Assembly: GCA_937934295.1 (NCBI GenBank)
Contig: CALHAI010000006.1
Span: 241,643-305,642, forward strand
Origin: an uncultured Blastocatellia bacterium
GTDB taxonomy: Bacteria > Acidobacteriota > Blastocatellia > HR10
Direction of reading: 5' to 3'
Length of the DNA stretch: 64,000 nucleotides
Numbering within the stretch: position 1 is the stretch's first letter; each line of letters starts with the position of its first letter. The notes beneath the pieces are model-generated. The model saw only the letters and a program-made list of their open reading frames with translations. It was not told where the DNA came from and did not search any database. Made by a program: the position numbers and the translations under genes. Positions 54,417-63,885 of this stretch are shown piece by piece.

Positions 54417-56228
54417 ATGGTCCATGCGGGAGCGATCCTCGACGCGCTCCGAAAGCCCTTCACGCGGCGACGGGCGCCTGAGGAACGCACCGGCGAGGAG
54501 ACTGTGGATCGCATAAGAGGCCGCGTTCACTCCTCTCGTCGTCGAAGGATCGCCCTGCTCGCCCTTCTTCTTGCTGGAGTCGGCGGGCTCATCTTCCGAG
54601 GTGCGATCGCCAAGCGGCGCGCGCCGAGCGAGCTGACGCCGCAAACGGTGCTCTTCTATCTCGAAGTGCGCGATCCCTTACGGGTCTTCGAAGGCCTGCG
54701 TGCGACGCGCGCGGTGAACGATCTTCTGTCCGATGTCCCATGGCAGGGCGCGCTCTCCGAACGACTCCCGCATGAGCTGCGGGAATGGGGATGGCTCGCA
54801 CGCTCTCCGATGGCGCTCATCGTCACGGGGATGGACTGGGAAGGGGAGACCGTCCGACCTCATCTGGCGCTTCTTTGGATGACGACGCGTTCTGAGGAGG
54901 CGCTCCGCCGATTTGCCGAGACGCACGCGCTCGCGCTCGCCCGCCGCGCCTACGGCACGTTCACCCTCGAGCGCACCACTTATGGAGGAATGCCGATCGT
55001 CGGCTATCGCGCGCGGGCTTCCGAAAACGGTTTCTTCTGGAGCGTGTGTGCGAGGACGCTCATTGTGGCGACGCATCCGGACACCCTGCGCGCGATCCTC
55101 GAGACGGCCCAGGGACGTCGCCCCTCACTGCGCGCGCATCCGCGACTGCACGCTCTCCACCGCGCGCTCGAACAGGCCTCGAGCGACTCCACATCCTGGT
55201 GGTGGGAGCGCGAGCGCCCGAGCCCCATCTGGGGATGGGCCAGTGGCGAAGCCCTCGCTCTCGGAGCGCGCGCGATCGCCGCTCCCCCGCTTCAACGCGA
55301 GATCATGCGCGCGATGCTCAAGGCCGTCTCGCTCAACATCGCGTTCGCCGTCGAGTTCGACGACGGCGAAGTCGTCATCCGATACCTCCTCGATCTGGAC
55401 GAGAAGTGGGTGAAGCGCTACGCTCCGATCCTTCGCCCGAACGCGTCGCCAGCGGATGATGCGATCCTTCGCCTCATCCCAAGGCGGATTCGCCATTTCA
55501 CCCTCTATCGGTGGACGGATGCCCGGGAGTTGGCCGCGGCGCTCGAAGAGACGCTCATAGCGCCACTTCCCGAACCGCTCCGCCTCGCCCTCACGGGGGT
55601 GCGCGCGCGCATGCGTCAGGCGCTCGGATGGGCCCCGGAGGATACGATCGCCGATGCGCTCGGCTCGGCGCTCGCCGTCGTGGACACGGGAGATCCGACG
55701 CTCTTGCTGCTCGTCTCCGTGCGCGATGCGCCGAAGCTCGCCACATTGATCGGGAAGCACTTCAAGCACATGGGAGCGCGCGTGCGCGAGACTTCCGTGC
55801 GCGGAGTCTCACTCTTCGCCTCCGAAGCGCATCCGGAGCGCGCGTTCGCTTTCTTAGAGGGACACCTCCTCATCGGTCATCCGAAGCAGATCGAGCACGT
55901 CCTCCTCGCGCGCGAGAGACAGGAGACCGTGGGCGACGATTCGGTGCTGCGCGCGCGATTGTCGGCGAGCGATGGATTCGAGATCACGATGTCCTTCGAG
56001 CACCAGGAGGCGGTGCGCGCACTCCTTCGCGCGCTTGAATGGATCGAGCGCGCATCCTCGATGGGGATCCATGTGCCGGATGCGGAAGTCGCGCATCGCC
56101 TCGCCGTGCGTTGGCCGCCGAGTCGGCGCATCTCGTCGCTTCGCTCGGAGGGGCTGTGGAGCGAGAGCCGTTCGCCGCTTGGCCCGTTCGCGCTGCTCTT
56201 TGAGATCATCGAAGGGGGAGGAGAATGA
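54417..56228 (+). CDS. Membrane-anchored protein of unknown function (DUF3352-like)
   Basis: This 603-aa protein has a basic N-terminal tail, one membrane helix (IALLALLLAGVGGLIF, about 45-60) and a large external domain of alternating beta/alpha segments. Phrases such as FYLEVRDPLRVFEGLRATRAVNDLL and FAFLEGHLLIGHPKQIEHVL resemble DUF3352-type proteins, where similar half-repeats occur. No catalytic motif was seen. AAGAGG precedes ATG 54417. It is the first gene of a plus-strand block with two peptide permeases 80 bases downstream. Confidence 0.7.
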   Translation: MVHAGAILDALRKPFTRRRAPEERTGEETVDRIRGRVHSSRRRRIALLALLLAGVGGLIFRGAIAKRRAPSELTPQTVLFYLEVRDPLRVFEGLRATRAVNDLLSDVPWQGALSERLPHELREWGWLARSPMALIVTGMDWEGETVRPHLALLWMTTRSEEALRRFAETHALALARRAYGTFTLERTTYGGMPIVGYRARASENGFFWSVCARTLIVATHPDTLRAILETAQGRRPSLRAHPRLHALHRALEQASSDSTSWWWERERPSPIWGWASGEALALGARAIAAPPLQREIMRAMLKAVSLNIAFAVEFDDGEVVIRYLLDLDEKWVKRYAPILRPNASPADDAILRLIPRRIRHFTLYRWTDARELAAALEETLIAPLPEPLRLALTGVRARMRQALGWAPEDTIADALGSALAVVDTGDPTLLLLVSVRDAPKLATLIGKHFKHMGARVRETSVRGVSLFASEAHPERAFAFLEGHLLIGHPKQIEHVLLARERQETVGDDSVLRARLSASDGFEITMSFEHQEAVRALLRALEWIERASSMGIHVPDAEVAHRLAVRWPPSRRISSLRSEGLWSESRSPLGPFALLFEIIEGGGE

Positions 56229-56311
56229 AATGCCGCTTCGACCGAACGAAGGGTGCGACTCCTCGTGCGACACCAGCATGAGCGATCTCGCGTGAAACGA
56301 TGAGGTGACAC

Positions 56312-57241
56312 ATGGGCAGCATCATGGGGATTCTCGGACGTCGGCTCCTGCTCGTCATTCCCGTCATGTGGGCCGTGGTGACGCTCGTCTTCGTGCTGCT
56401 GCATCTGGTGCCGGGCGATCCGGTCCTCGCCTTCCTCGGAGAGACGGCGACGCCCGAGCAGGTGGCGGAGATGCGCCATCGGTTCGGGTTGGATCGGCCG
56501 CTGCTGGAGCAATACGCGAATTACTGGAAGCAGGTGCTGCGCGGCGATCTCGGCGTGACCTTCGTGGATCGGCGTCCCGTTGCCGAGAAGATCCGCTCCC
56601 GCTATCCGGCGACGCTGCAATTGGCCGTCGCGGCCTTGCTCGTGGCCGTGCTCATCGCGATCCCGCTTGGCGTGACGGCGGCTCGTCATCACGGAGGGGT
56701 TCGCGACGCCGTGGCCTCAGTGATGGCACTTTTGGGGATCGCGTTGCCGAACTTCGCGCTGGGACCGCTCTTGATCCTGCTCTTTTCGGTGAAGCTCAGG
56801 CTCCTGCCTCCCTCGGGCTTTGGCGATCCCGCGCACCTCATCCTTCCCGCGCTCACGCTCGGAGCGGCCCTGGCGGCGATCCTCACCCGCCTGGTGCGCA
56901 CGAGCGTCCTCGAAGAGCTGCACCAAGACTACGTGAAGACGGCTCGGGCCAAAGGCCTCGATGAGCGCACAGTACTCTATCGCCATGTCCTGCGCAATGG
57001 CCTCATCCCGGTCGTCACCATCGTGGGGTTGCAGTTCGGCGTCTTGCTCGGCGGGGCGATCATCACCGAGCGCATCTTCAATTGGCCGGGCATCGGCACG
57101 CTCACGATCGAAGCCATCGCCGCACGCGATTATCCGCTCGTGCAAGGCTGTCTGCTCGTGATCGCGCTGACCTACATCGTCGTCAATACGGCGACCGATC
57201 TCCTGTATCGCGTGCTCGATCCTCGAATCAAGGTGGAATGA
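56312..57241 (+). CDS. ABC transporter permease, DppB/OppB type
   Basis: This 309-aa permease of the peptide/nickel (PepT) family has MGILGRRLLLVIPVMWAVVTLVFVLLHLVPGDP and six helices. The inner-membrane EAA-type loop is YVKTARAKGLDERTVLYRHVLRNGLIPVVT. It ends RVLDPRIKVE. GAGGTG precedes the ATG. Its stop overlaps the next gene's ATG (ATGA). No substrate-binding protein or ATPase lies in the window. Confidence 0.92.
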   Translation: MGSIMGILGRRLLLVIPVMWAVVTLVFVLLHLVPGDPVLAFLGETATPEQVAEMRHRFGLDRPLLEQYANYWKQVLRGDLGVTFVDRRPVAEKIRSRYPATLQLAVAALLVAVLIAIPLGVTAARHHGGVRDAVASVMALLGIALPNFALGPLLILLFSVKLRLLPPSGFGDPAHLILPALTLGAALAAILTRLVRTSVLEELHQDYVKTARAKGLDERTVLYRHVLRNGLIPVVTIVGLQFGVLLGGAIITERIFNWPGIGTLTIEAIAARDYPLVQGCLLVIALTYIVVNTATDLLYRVLDPRIKVE

Positions 57242-58059
57242 CCATGGGCTGGACGGGGAAGATCGGCTGGATCCTGGTCATTGGGCTGCTCCTTGTGGCG
57301 CTTTGGGCGCCGCGCTTGGCCCCTCACGATATTCAAGCACAAGACCTGGCGGCTCGATTGCAACCGCCCTCGCGCGCGCATCCGATGGGGCGAGACGAGT
57401 TCGGGCGCGATGTCCTCTCTCGATTGCTGTATGGGGCGCGCGTCTCTTTGCGTGTCGGACTCCTGGTCGTCGCCATCTGCGCGAGTGTGGGGACGCTCAT
57501 TGGGGCGCTGGCGGGCTACTATGGGGGATGGACGGACCGGTTCATCTCGGGCTTCCTCTTCAACACGTTCCTGGCGTTCCCCGGCATTCTGCTGGCCTTG
57601 GCGATGATCGCCTTCCTTGGTCCGAGTGTGAACCATCTGATCCTCGCGCTCTCGATCATCGGCTGGGTGAGCTACGCGCGCCTCATTCGCGGCCAGGTCC
57701 TGAAAGTGAAGGAGCTGGACTTCGTCCAGGCCGCGCGCGCGATAGGAGCGAGCGACGCCCGCATCCTGCTCCGCCACATCCTGCCCAACGTCGTACAGCC
57801 GCTCATTGTACAAGCGACGCTTGGCGTGGCCGGCGCTGTGCTCGCTGAAGCGAGCTTGAGTTTTCTCGGGCTCGGTGTTCAGGAGCCGATGCCCAGTTGG
57901 GGGAAGATGCTCGATTCCGGACGCGCATATCTGACGACGGCGCCACATCTGGTCCTCTTCCCCGGATTGGCCATCGCCGTGACCGTCCTCGCGTTCAATC
58001 TCGCGGGCGATGGGATGAACGAATGGCTCAATCCGCAGCGCCCTCGCCCGCCATCGTAG
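57238..58059 (+). CDS. ABC transporter permease, DppC/OppC type
   Basis: This 273-aa partner permease begins MTMGWTGKIGWILVIGLLLVALWAPRLAP and shows HPMGRDEFGRDVLSRLLYGARVSLRVG, the coupling loop FVQAARAIGASDARILLRHILPNVVQPLIVQATLGVAGAVLAEASLSFLG and MLDSGRAYL. It is coupled to the upstream permease by a 4-base overlap. The following 185 bases to the VWFA gene hold no clear element beyond its ribosome site. Confidence 0.92.
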   Translation: MTMGWTGKIGWILVIGLLLVALWAPRLAPHDIQAQDLAARLQPPSRAHPMGRDEFGRDVLSRLLYGARVSLRVGLLVVAICASVGTLIGALAGYYGGWTDRFISGFLFNTFLAFPGILLALAMIAFLGPSVNHLILALSIIGWVSYARLIRGQVLKVKELDFVQAARAIGASDARILLRHILPNVVQPLIVQATLGVAGAVLAEASLSFLGLGVQEPMPSWGKMLDSGRAYLTTAPHLVLFPGLAIAVTVLAFNLAGDGMNEWLNPQRPRPPS

Positions 58060-58244
58060 GCGGGTCCCTACGCGAAGGGAGCGATGGACTGGTCGGTCTT
58101 CGACGCGATGTCCGCACGAGGGCTTTGCCAAAGGGCTCATCTCCCAACGCGATTGAGGGACGGCGCATCCAAATAAGCGACGCTGCATATCCTGCGAGAG
58201 GCCCCAAGAGGGGAACTCGCGAGGGCGAGACAGGAGGCCGCACG

Positions 58245-59915
58245 ATGAAGAATCGAAGCGCCTCGCTCATAGCTCTGGCCCTTCTCCCCCTACTGCTTTG
58301 GCCTTCGGGAGGCTTCTCCCGTCAATCCGGCCGCCACGCGACCGTCCCCATCGTGGAAAAAGCGTTTGACTTCCCAATGGGCGGAAAAGCGCGCGTGGAG
58401 AATCTCTCCGGTGGCATCCAGCTGCAGACCTGGTCTCGATCGCGCATAGAAGTGGAAGCACGACCCATGTCCGGCGCTCGCGCCTTTCGCGCCTCGCTGG
58501 TGTCGTTGAACGCCTCGTCAGAAGCCTTCACGTGTGTGATCCCCGCCATCCCACAACTTCGTCTCAATGTGCGGTTGCGTGTGCCGGATGGAACGATCCT
58601 CGAGCTGAAGTCCGCCGACGGACCGATCGAGCTCTCTGGCGAGCCCGGAGCGACGACGATCGAGACGATCAGCGGAAACATCACGCTTCGCCTGCCGGCC
58701 AGTTTCGACGCGGAGATCGTACTGCTCGCGCCGCAAGGGGCCATTCAGTCAGAGCTTCCGATCCTCGTCAAAGGGAAGTTCGACGCCCATGCGATCGAAG
58801 GCCGATTGGGGCGCGGCGGACGCTCACTGATGGCCAAGACGATGCGTGGAGACATTCGCTTGCTAGCGCTCCCGCCGACGGGGTCTCCATCCCCATCTCT
58901 GGCGCGCGCGGAATCGCCGCCATCGACTCCGCCGCGTGAATGGCCCGACCGCGAAGAATCCCCATCGCCCCGCTCTCGCCCGAGCCTTCGCACGGATCCG
59001 CATGAGGAATCCCCTCCGCCGCCGCGCCGAACGCGGGCGGAAGATTCCGGAGACGTCATCACGCTGGAAGCGCCGCTTGTGAACGTCAACGTGAGCGTGA
59101 CCGATGAGTACGGGAGGGCGGTGAGCGACCTCCAGAAGCAGGATTTCGTCATCTACGAAGACGGCGTGGAGCAGCCAATCACGCACTTCTCTCCGGTGAC
59201 GGCCCCGTTTGATCTCGCTCTGCTTCTGGACGTCAGCGGGAGCACCGAATCGAAGCTGGGTGTCATCCGCCGCGCGGCGCAGGCGTTCGTGGATATGATC
59301 GGGCCGGAGGACCGCATGGCCGTCTTCGCTTTCGCGCGTCGCGTCTATGAGATCGCGCCCTTCACGAACAATCGCTTCCTACTCAAGCAGAGCATTCAGG
59401 CGATTCGAGGGGGTGGGGGAACGGCATTCTACGACGCCCTCTGGCGCGTGCTCACGGAGGTGGAACGACAGCCCGGGCGCCGCAAGGCCATCGTCGTCAT
59501 GACCGATGGCGTGGACAATTCGATCCGTCAACCGTGGCTCTTTCCGACGGAGCACACGTTTGAAGAGTTGCTGGCGCGCGTTCAGGAGTCGGACGTGCTC
59601 ATCTATCCCATCTACCTGGACACGGAATACGAGATGGTCGTGCGCCAACGGCGCGAGAGCCCGATGAGCTATGCCGTCGCCCGGCGGCAACTCTTGGCGC
59701 TCGCCGAGAATTCGGCCGGGACGCTCTACCGAGCGGATACGGTCGAGGATTTGGAGGGCGTCTATCACCGCATCGCCGATGAGCTGCGCACGATCTATAG
59801 CCTCGCCTACAGCCCAAGCAATACGGTGCGCGACGGAAAATGGCGCACCATCCGCGTGAAGGTCCTTCGTCCCGGTGTCCGCGTGAAGGCTCGCCGAGGA
59901 TACTATGCCCGATAG
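58245..59915 (+). CDS. Secreted VWFA protein with N-terminal DUF4097-like region (paralogue)
   Basis: This 556-aa protein has a signal peptide (SLIALALLPLLLWPSGGFS), a beta-rich DUF4097-like N-terminal region (GGKARVENLSGGIQLQTW, ITLRLPASFDAEIVLL), a Pro/Ser/Arg-rich linker and a VWFA domain with MIDAS LDVSGSTESK, GGTAFYDALWRVL and VMTDGVDN, ending RVKARRGYYAR. ATG 58245 was chosen because CAGGAGG precedes it. Domain order matches 44981-46825, so the two are paralogues, placed 12 kb apart. Confidence 0.88.
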   Translation: MKNRSASLIALALLPLLLWPSGGFSRQSGRHATVPIVEKAFDFPMGGKARVENLSGGIQLQTWSRSRIEVEARPMSGARAFRASLVSLNASSEAFTCVIPAIPQLRLNVRLRVPDGTILELKSADGPIELSGEPGATTIETISGNITLRLPASFDAEIVLLAPQGAIQSELPILVKGKFDAHAIEGRLGRGGRSLMAKTMRGDIRLLALPPTGSPSPSLARAESPPSTPPREWPDREESPSPRSRPSLRTDPHEESPPPPRRTRAEDSGDVITLEAPLVNVNVSVTDEYGRAVSDLQKQDFVIYEDGVEQPITHFSPVTAPFDLALLLDVSGSTESKLGVIRRAAQAFVDMIGPEDRMAVFAFARRVYEIAPFTNNRFLLKQSIQAIRGGGGTAFYDALWRVLTEVERQPGRRKAIVVMTDGVDNSIRQPWLFPTEHTFEELLARVQESDVLIYPIYLDTEYEMVVRQRRESPMSYAVARRQLLALAENSAGTLYRADTVEDLEGVYHRIADELRTIYSLAYSPSNTVRDGKWRTIRVKVLRPGVRVKARRGYYAR

Positions 59916-60025
59916 GTTGCTCCGAAAACTCGGGAACCGGATATCTGGCGCTCGCGTAAGAGTGAGCGGCGCGAGCTCCGCATAAGTGGGCATTTGCGCC
60001 AAAATCCTCGCGAAGGAGGAGTGCT

Positions 60026-61975
60026 ATGCGTAGGGCGCATCGCTTGAGCGGCCTCGTGGCATTGAGCCTCATGCTCCTGTCGAACGGATGGGGGGCGCGG
60101 GCCGTGGAGCTCCCGCCGCTCATCCCGCGTGAAGTCCTCTTCGGAAACCCCGAGAAGGCTAATCCTCAAATCTCTCCGGATGGGACGAAATTCGCCTATC
60201 TGGCACCGCACAACGGCGTGCTCAACGTCTGGGTGCGGACCATCGGCAAAAACGACGATCAGGTCGTGACCGCGGATAAAAAGCGCGGCATTCGCGCCTA
60301 TTTCTGGCAGGAGGATAGCGAGCACATCCTCTACATCCAAGATCGAGACGGCGACGAGAATTGGCATCTCTATCAGACGAGCCTGAAGACGAAGGTGACG
60401 CGCGACCTGACGCCGCTGGAAGGCGTGCAGGCACAAGTCGTGGCGACCGATCCGCAGTTCCCCGATGAGCTCCTCGTCGCGCTGAATCTCCGCGATCGGC
60501 GATGGCACGATGTGTACCGCATCAACCTGAAGACCGGCGCCCTCGAGCTGGACACGGAGAATCCTGGAGATGTCTCCCAATGGGCCGTGGACCATCGGCT
60601 GCAGGTGCGCGCCGCGTCCGGATTCACCTCGGACGGAGGGATGTTCATTCGCGTGCGCGAGGACGCGAAATCGCCTTGGCGCGAGCTGTTGCGATGGGGA
60701 CCCGACGAAACGTTCAGCAGCATCGGGACGTTTACGCCAGATGGCCGTGGCCTCTGGATCATCTCCAGCGTCGGCGCCAATGCCGCGCGGCTGATCGAGG
60801 TGGACACCGCTACGGGAAAGACGACCGTCATCGCTGAAGACCCGCAGTATGACGTGAGTAGTGTGATGATCCATCCGAAGACGCGGCGCCTGGAGGCCGT
60901 GCAGTTCATTCGTGCTCGTCGGGAATGGCAGCTTCTGGATCCATCGCTTCGCGCCGATTTCGAGCTGCTGCGCAGGGAACGCGATGGTGACCTGAACATC
61001 GTCAGTCGAGACCGCGAGGATCGGATGTGGATCGTCTCCTACATCGTGGATGATGGCCCCGTCTACTACTACGTCTACGATCGTTCGGCGCGGCGGCTCA
61101 ACCTGCTCTTCAGCACTCAACCAGCGCTCGAGCGGTATCGCCTGGCGAAGATGCAGCCGATCTCGTTCACGGCGCGCGATGGGATGACCATCTACGGATA
61201 CCTCACACTCCCGGTCGGCATTCCGCCAAGGAATCTGCCGATGGTGTTGCTTGTGCATGGCGGCCCGTGGGCGCGCGACGTGTGGGGGTTCAACCCGATC
61301 GTCCAATGGCTCGCCAACCGCGGTTACGCCGTCTTGCAGGTCAACTTCCGCGGCTCGACCGGATACGGGAAGGCGTATCTGAACGCGGGCGATCGGGAGT
61401 GGGCCGGGAAGATGCATACCGATCTGATTGATGGCAAGAACTGGGCCGTGCAGCAGGGATACGCCGATCCCAAGCGCGTGGGCATCATGGGCGGTAGCTA
61501 CGGCGGCTACGCGACGCTCGTCGGACTAGCTTTCACGCCTGAAGAATTCGCCTGCGGCGTGGACATCGTCGGCCCCTCGAACCTCGTCACGCTCCTGCGC
61601 TCGATCCCGCCATACTGGACGCCGATGAAGGCGCTCTTCGACAAACGCCTGGGGAAAGTGGAGACCGACGAGGAGTTCTTGAAGTCGCGCTCGCCGCTTT
61701 TCCGAGCCGACCAGATCAAGGCCCCACTGCTCATCGGTCACGGGGCGAACGACCCGCGCGTCAAGAAGGCCGAGAGCGACCAGATCGTGCAGACGCTGCG
61801 GGCGAAGAACGTCCCGGTCACCTACGTCCTCTACCCCGATGAGGGACACGGATTCGCCCGCCCGGAGAACCGGCTCGACTTCTTCGGTCGCGCCGAAGAA
61901 TTTCTGGCCAAATATCTGGGCGGACGCTTCGAGCCGTGGCGTGAAGTCCCCGGTTCATCGGCTCAACTTCAGTGA
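60026..61975 (+). CDS. Secreted S9 (prolyl oligopeptidase) family peptidase
   Basis: This 649-aa protein has a signal peptide, then a seven-bladed propeller (LFGNPEKANPQISPDGTKFAYLAP onward) and a C-terminal alpha/beta-hydrolase. The triad is Ser in GIMGGSYGGYATLVGL, Asp in GHGANDPRVKK and His in YPDEGHGFARPEN. HGGPWARDVWGFNP is the oxyanion stretch. S9 enzymes cleave short peptides; with the Dpp-like permeases and the M20 enzyme this suggests peptide scavenging. AAGGAGGAG precedes ATG 60026. Confidence 0.94.
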   Translation: MRRAHRLSGLVALSLMLLSNGWGARAVELPPLIPREVLFGNPEKANPQISPDGTKFAYLAPHNGVLNVWVRTIGKNDDQVVTADKKRGIRAYFWQEDSEHILYIQDRDGDENWHLYQTSLKTKVTRDLTPLEGVQAQVVATDPQFPDELLVALNLRDRRWHDVYRINLKTGALELDTENPGDVSQWAVDHRLQVRAASGFTSDGGMFIRVREDAKSPWRELLRWGPDETFSSIGTFTPDGRGLWIISSVGANAARLIEVDTATGKTTVIAEDPQYDVSSVMIHPKTRRLEAVQFIRARREWQLLDPSLRADFELLRRERDGDLNIVSRDREDRMWIVSYIVDDGPVYYYVYDRSARRLNLLFSTQPALERYRLAKMQPISFTARDGMTIYGYLTLPVGIPPRNLPMVLLVHGGPWARDVWGFNPIVQWLANRGYAVLQVNFRGSTGYGKAYLNAGDREWAGKMHTDLIDGKNWAVQQGYADPKRVGIMGGSYGGYATLVGLAFTPEEFACGVDIVGPSNLVTLLRSIPPYWTPMKALFDKRLGKVETDEEFLKSRSPLFRADQIKAPLLIGHGANDPRVKKAESDQIVQTLRAKNVPVTYVLYPDEGHGFARPENRLDFFGRAEEFLAKYLGGRFEPWREVPGSSAQLQ

Positions 61976-62065
61976 GAGAGAGCCCGTGCGCGGCGCTCTC
62001 GGAGCCTTGCCGGATGAGATCGAGGGCACCGCGCGCGCTCCTCAAATATCACGCGGAGGTTGGCC

Positions 62066-63634
62066 ATGTGGCAACTAAACCTGATGCGATGCACGACCGC
62101 TCTCCTGCTTTTGCCCGGTCTCACCCTCGGTCAACGCTCGCTCGCCGAAGAGGTGAGCTCCACGCGCGAGCGGGTGCGCACATATCGGCTCGCTCATGAG
62201 AAAGCGATCCTCGGCGAGTTGGTGGAATTTCTCTCGATCCCCAATGTCGCTTCAGATCGCGAAGCCATCCGCCGAAACGCTGAATTCCTGCGGGCGATGC
62301 TCGAGCGGCGCGGTGTTCGCGCGGAGATCCTCGACATCGGTGATGCCCCGCCGGCCGTCTACGGGGAACTCCCTGTCCCCACGGCGCGGCATACGATCGT
62401 CTTCTATGCGCATTTCGATGGCCAACCGGTAGATCCCTCACAGTGGGCGAGCGATCCGTGGACGCCCGTGCTCCGTGATCGGCCCCTGGAACACGGCGGG
62501 CGCGATATCCCATGGTCGGCGATCCCAACGCCTATCCCCGGCGAGTGGCGCCTCTACGCGCGCTCGGCGAGCGATGACAAATCGCCGATCGTGGCACTCC
62601 TTGCCGCCCTGGATGCCTTGCGCGCTGCGCAGATTCCCCTCTCGGTGAACATCAAGTTCTTCTTCGAGGGGGAAGAAGAAGCGGGCTCGCCCCATCTGCG
62701 GACGATCTTGCAAAAGTATGCCGATCGGCTGAAGGCCGATGCCTGGGTGCTCTGCGACGGACCGGTCCATCAAACGCGCCGTCAGCAGGTCTATTTCGGC
62801 GCGCGCGGGATCGTGGACCTGGAACTCACAGTGTACGGCCCCGTGCGCCCTCTGCACAGCGGACACTACGGGAATTGGGCGCCCAATCCCGCTGCCCAGC
62901 TCGCGCATCTTCTGGCGAGCATGCGCGATGAGGACGGACACATTCGCATCGCCGGATTCTCCGAGGATGTGCGTCCACTCACTGAGAGCGAACGACACGC
63001 GCTCGCCGAAATCCCCGACATAGACGCGGCGCTTCAAGAGGAACTCGGGCTCGGTTGGTCCGAAGGTGGAGGACGACGTTTGGTCGAACTCATCATGGCT
63101 CCTGCGCTCAACGTGCGAGGCCTTCGCGCCGGGCACGTGGGCGAAACGGCGCAGAACGCCATTCCAACCGAAGCGAGGGCTTCCATCGACTTTCGCCTGG
63201 TGCCTGATCAAACCCCCGAGAGCGTCCGCCGTCGCGTCGAAGAGCATATTCGCCGACAGGGCTTCGCCATCGTCACCGAGGCGCCGACGCTCGAACAGCG
63301 CCGCCAGTATCCAAAGATCGCACGGCTCGTCTGGGGACCTGGATACCCGCCGGCGCGCACCTCAATGGATCTGCCCATCTCTCGCGCCCTCGTGCGCCTT
63401 ATCGAGGAAACGATCGGAACGCCCATTGTGAAGATGCCGACGCTCGGCGGAAGCGTCCCCCTGTACTTGTTTCAAGAGCTGCTCAATGTTCCCATCATCG
63501 GCGTGCCCATCGTCAATCACGATAATAATCAGCATGGAGCGAACGAGAACCTGCGCCTGCAAAACCTCTGGGACGGGATCGAACTCTACGCCGTGCTCTT
63601 CGCCCATCTCGGACGCGCGCTCGAAGCCAAATGA
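62066..63634 (+). CDS. Secreted M20 family metallopeptidase
   Basis: This 522-aa protein has a signal peptide (ALLLLPGLTLGQRSLA) and the M20 dinuclear-zinc domain: AHFDGQPVDP, RSASDDKSPIVALL, FFFEGEEEAGSPHL (Glu general base and zinc ligand), LCDGPVHQ, and a late His in VNHDNNQHGANE. A dimerisation insert lies between about 215 and 365. Start ATG 62066 follows GGAGG. Dipeptidase or aminoacylase activity is likely; the substrate is unknown. It ends the plus-strand peptidase block. Confidence 0.9.
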   Translation: MWQLNLMRCTTALLLLPGLTLGQRSLAEEVSSTRERVRTYRLAHEKAILGELVEFLSIPNVASDREAIRRNAEFLRAMLERRGVRAEILDIGDAPPAVYGELPVPTARHTIVFYAHFDGQPVDPSQWASDPWTPVLRDRPLEHGGRDIPWSAIPTPIPGEWRLYARSASDDKSPIVALLAALDALRAAQIPLSVNIKFFFEGEEEAGSPHLRTILQKYADRLKADAWVLCDGPVHQTRRQQVYFGARGIVDLELTVYGPVRPLHSGHYGNWAPNPAAQLAHLLASMRDEDGHIRIAGFSEDVRPLTESERHALAEIPDIDAALQEELGLGWSEGGGRRLVELIMAPALNVRGLRAGHVGETAQNAIPTEARASIDFRLVPDQTPESVRRRVEEHIRRQGFAIVTEAPTLEQRRQYPKIARLVWGPGYPPARTSMDLPISRALVRLIEETIGTPIVKMPTLGGSVPLYLFQELLNVPIIGVPIVNHDNNQHGANENLRLQNLWDGIELYAVLFAHLGRALEAK

Positions 63635-63803
63635 CGCTTGAACTGGAGAAGAAGGGCTCGATCAACTGAGCCGAAGAGTACTTCTCGGACACAGAACCAG
63701 GAGATGGCTATTGGCGATTAGCGGTGAATGCGGCGTACAACGCGGCCGGATTGGCCGTCACACGGGCGACAAGACGAAGTGCGAGCCCATGGCCGTAGCG
63801 ATG

Positions 63804-63842
63804 GGGGGACCAAGAGGGGCGATGAGCCGGAGTTGGTCCCCC
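63804..63842. repeat. Inverted repeat, 10-bp perfect arms
   Basis: GGGGGACCAA at 63804-63813 is the exact reverse complement of TTGGTCCCCC at 63833-63842, with a 19-base spacer. It has no T-run, so a simple terminator is unlikely. Confidence 0.6.
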
Positions 63843-63864
63843 ACATTGTCGGCGAGACTGGACT

Positions 63865-63885
63865 CCCTCGCTCTTGGAGTGAGGG
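63865..63885. repeat. Tight hairpin, 9-bp stem with 3-base loop
   Basis: CCCTCGCTC at 63865-63873 pairs with GAGTGAGGG at 63877-63885 (one G-T pair), with TTG as loop. It lies 22 bases after the previous inverted repeat. No T-run follows. Confidence 0.55.
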
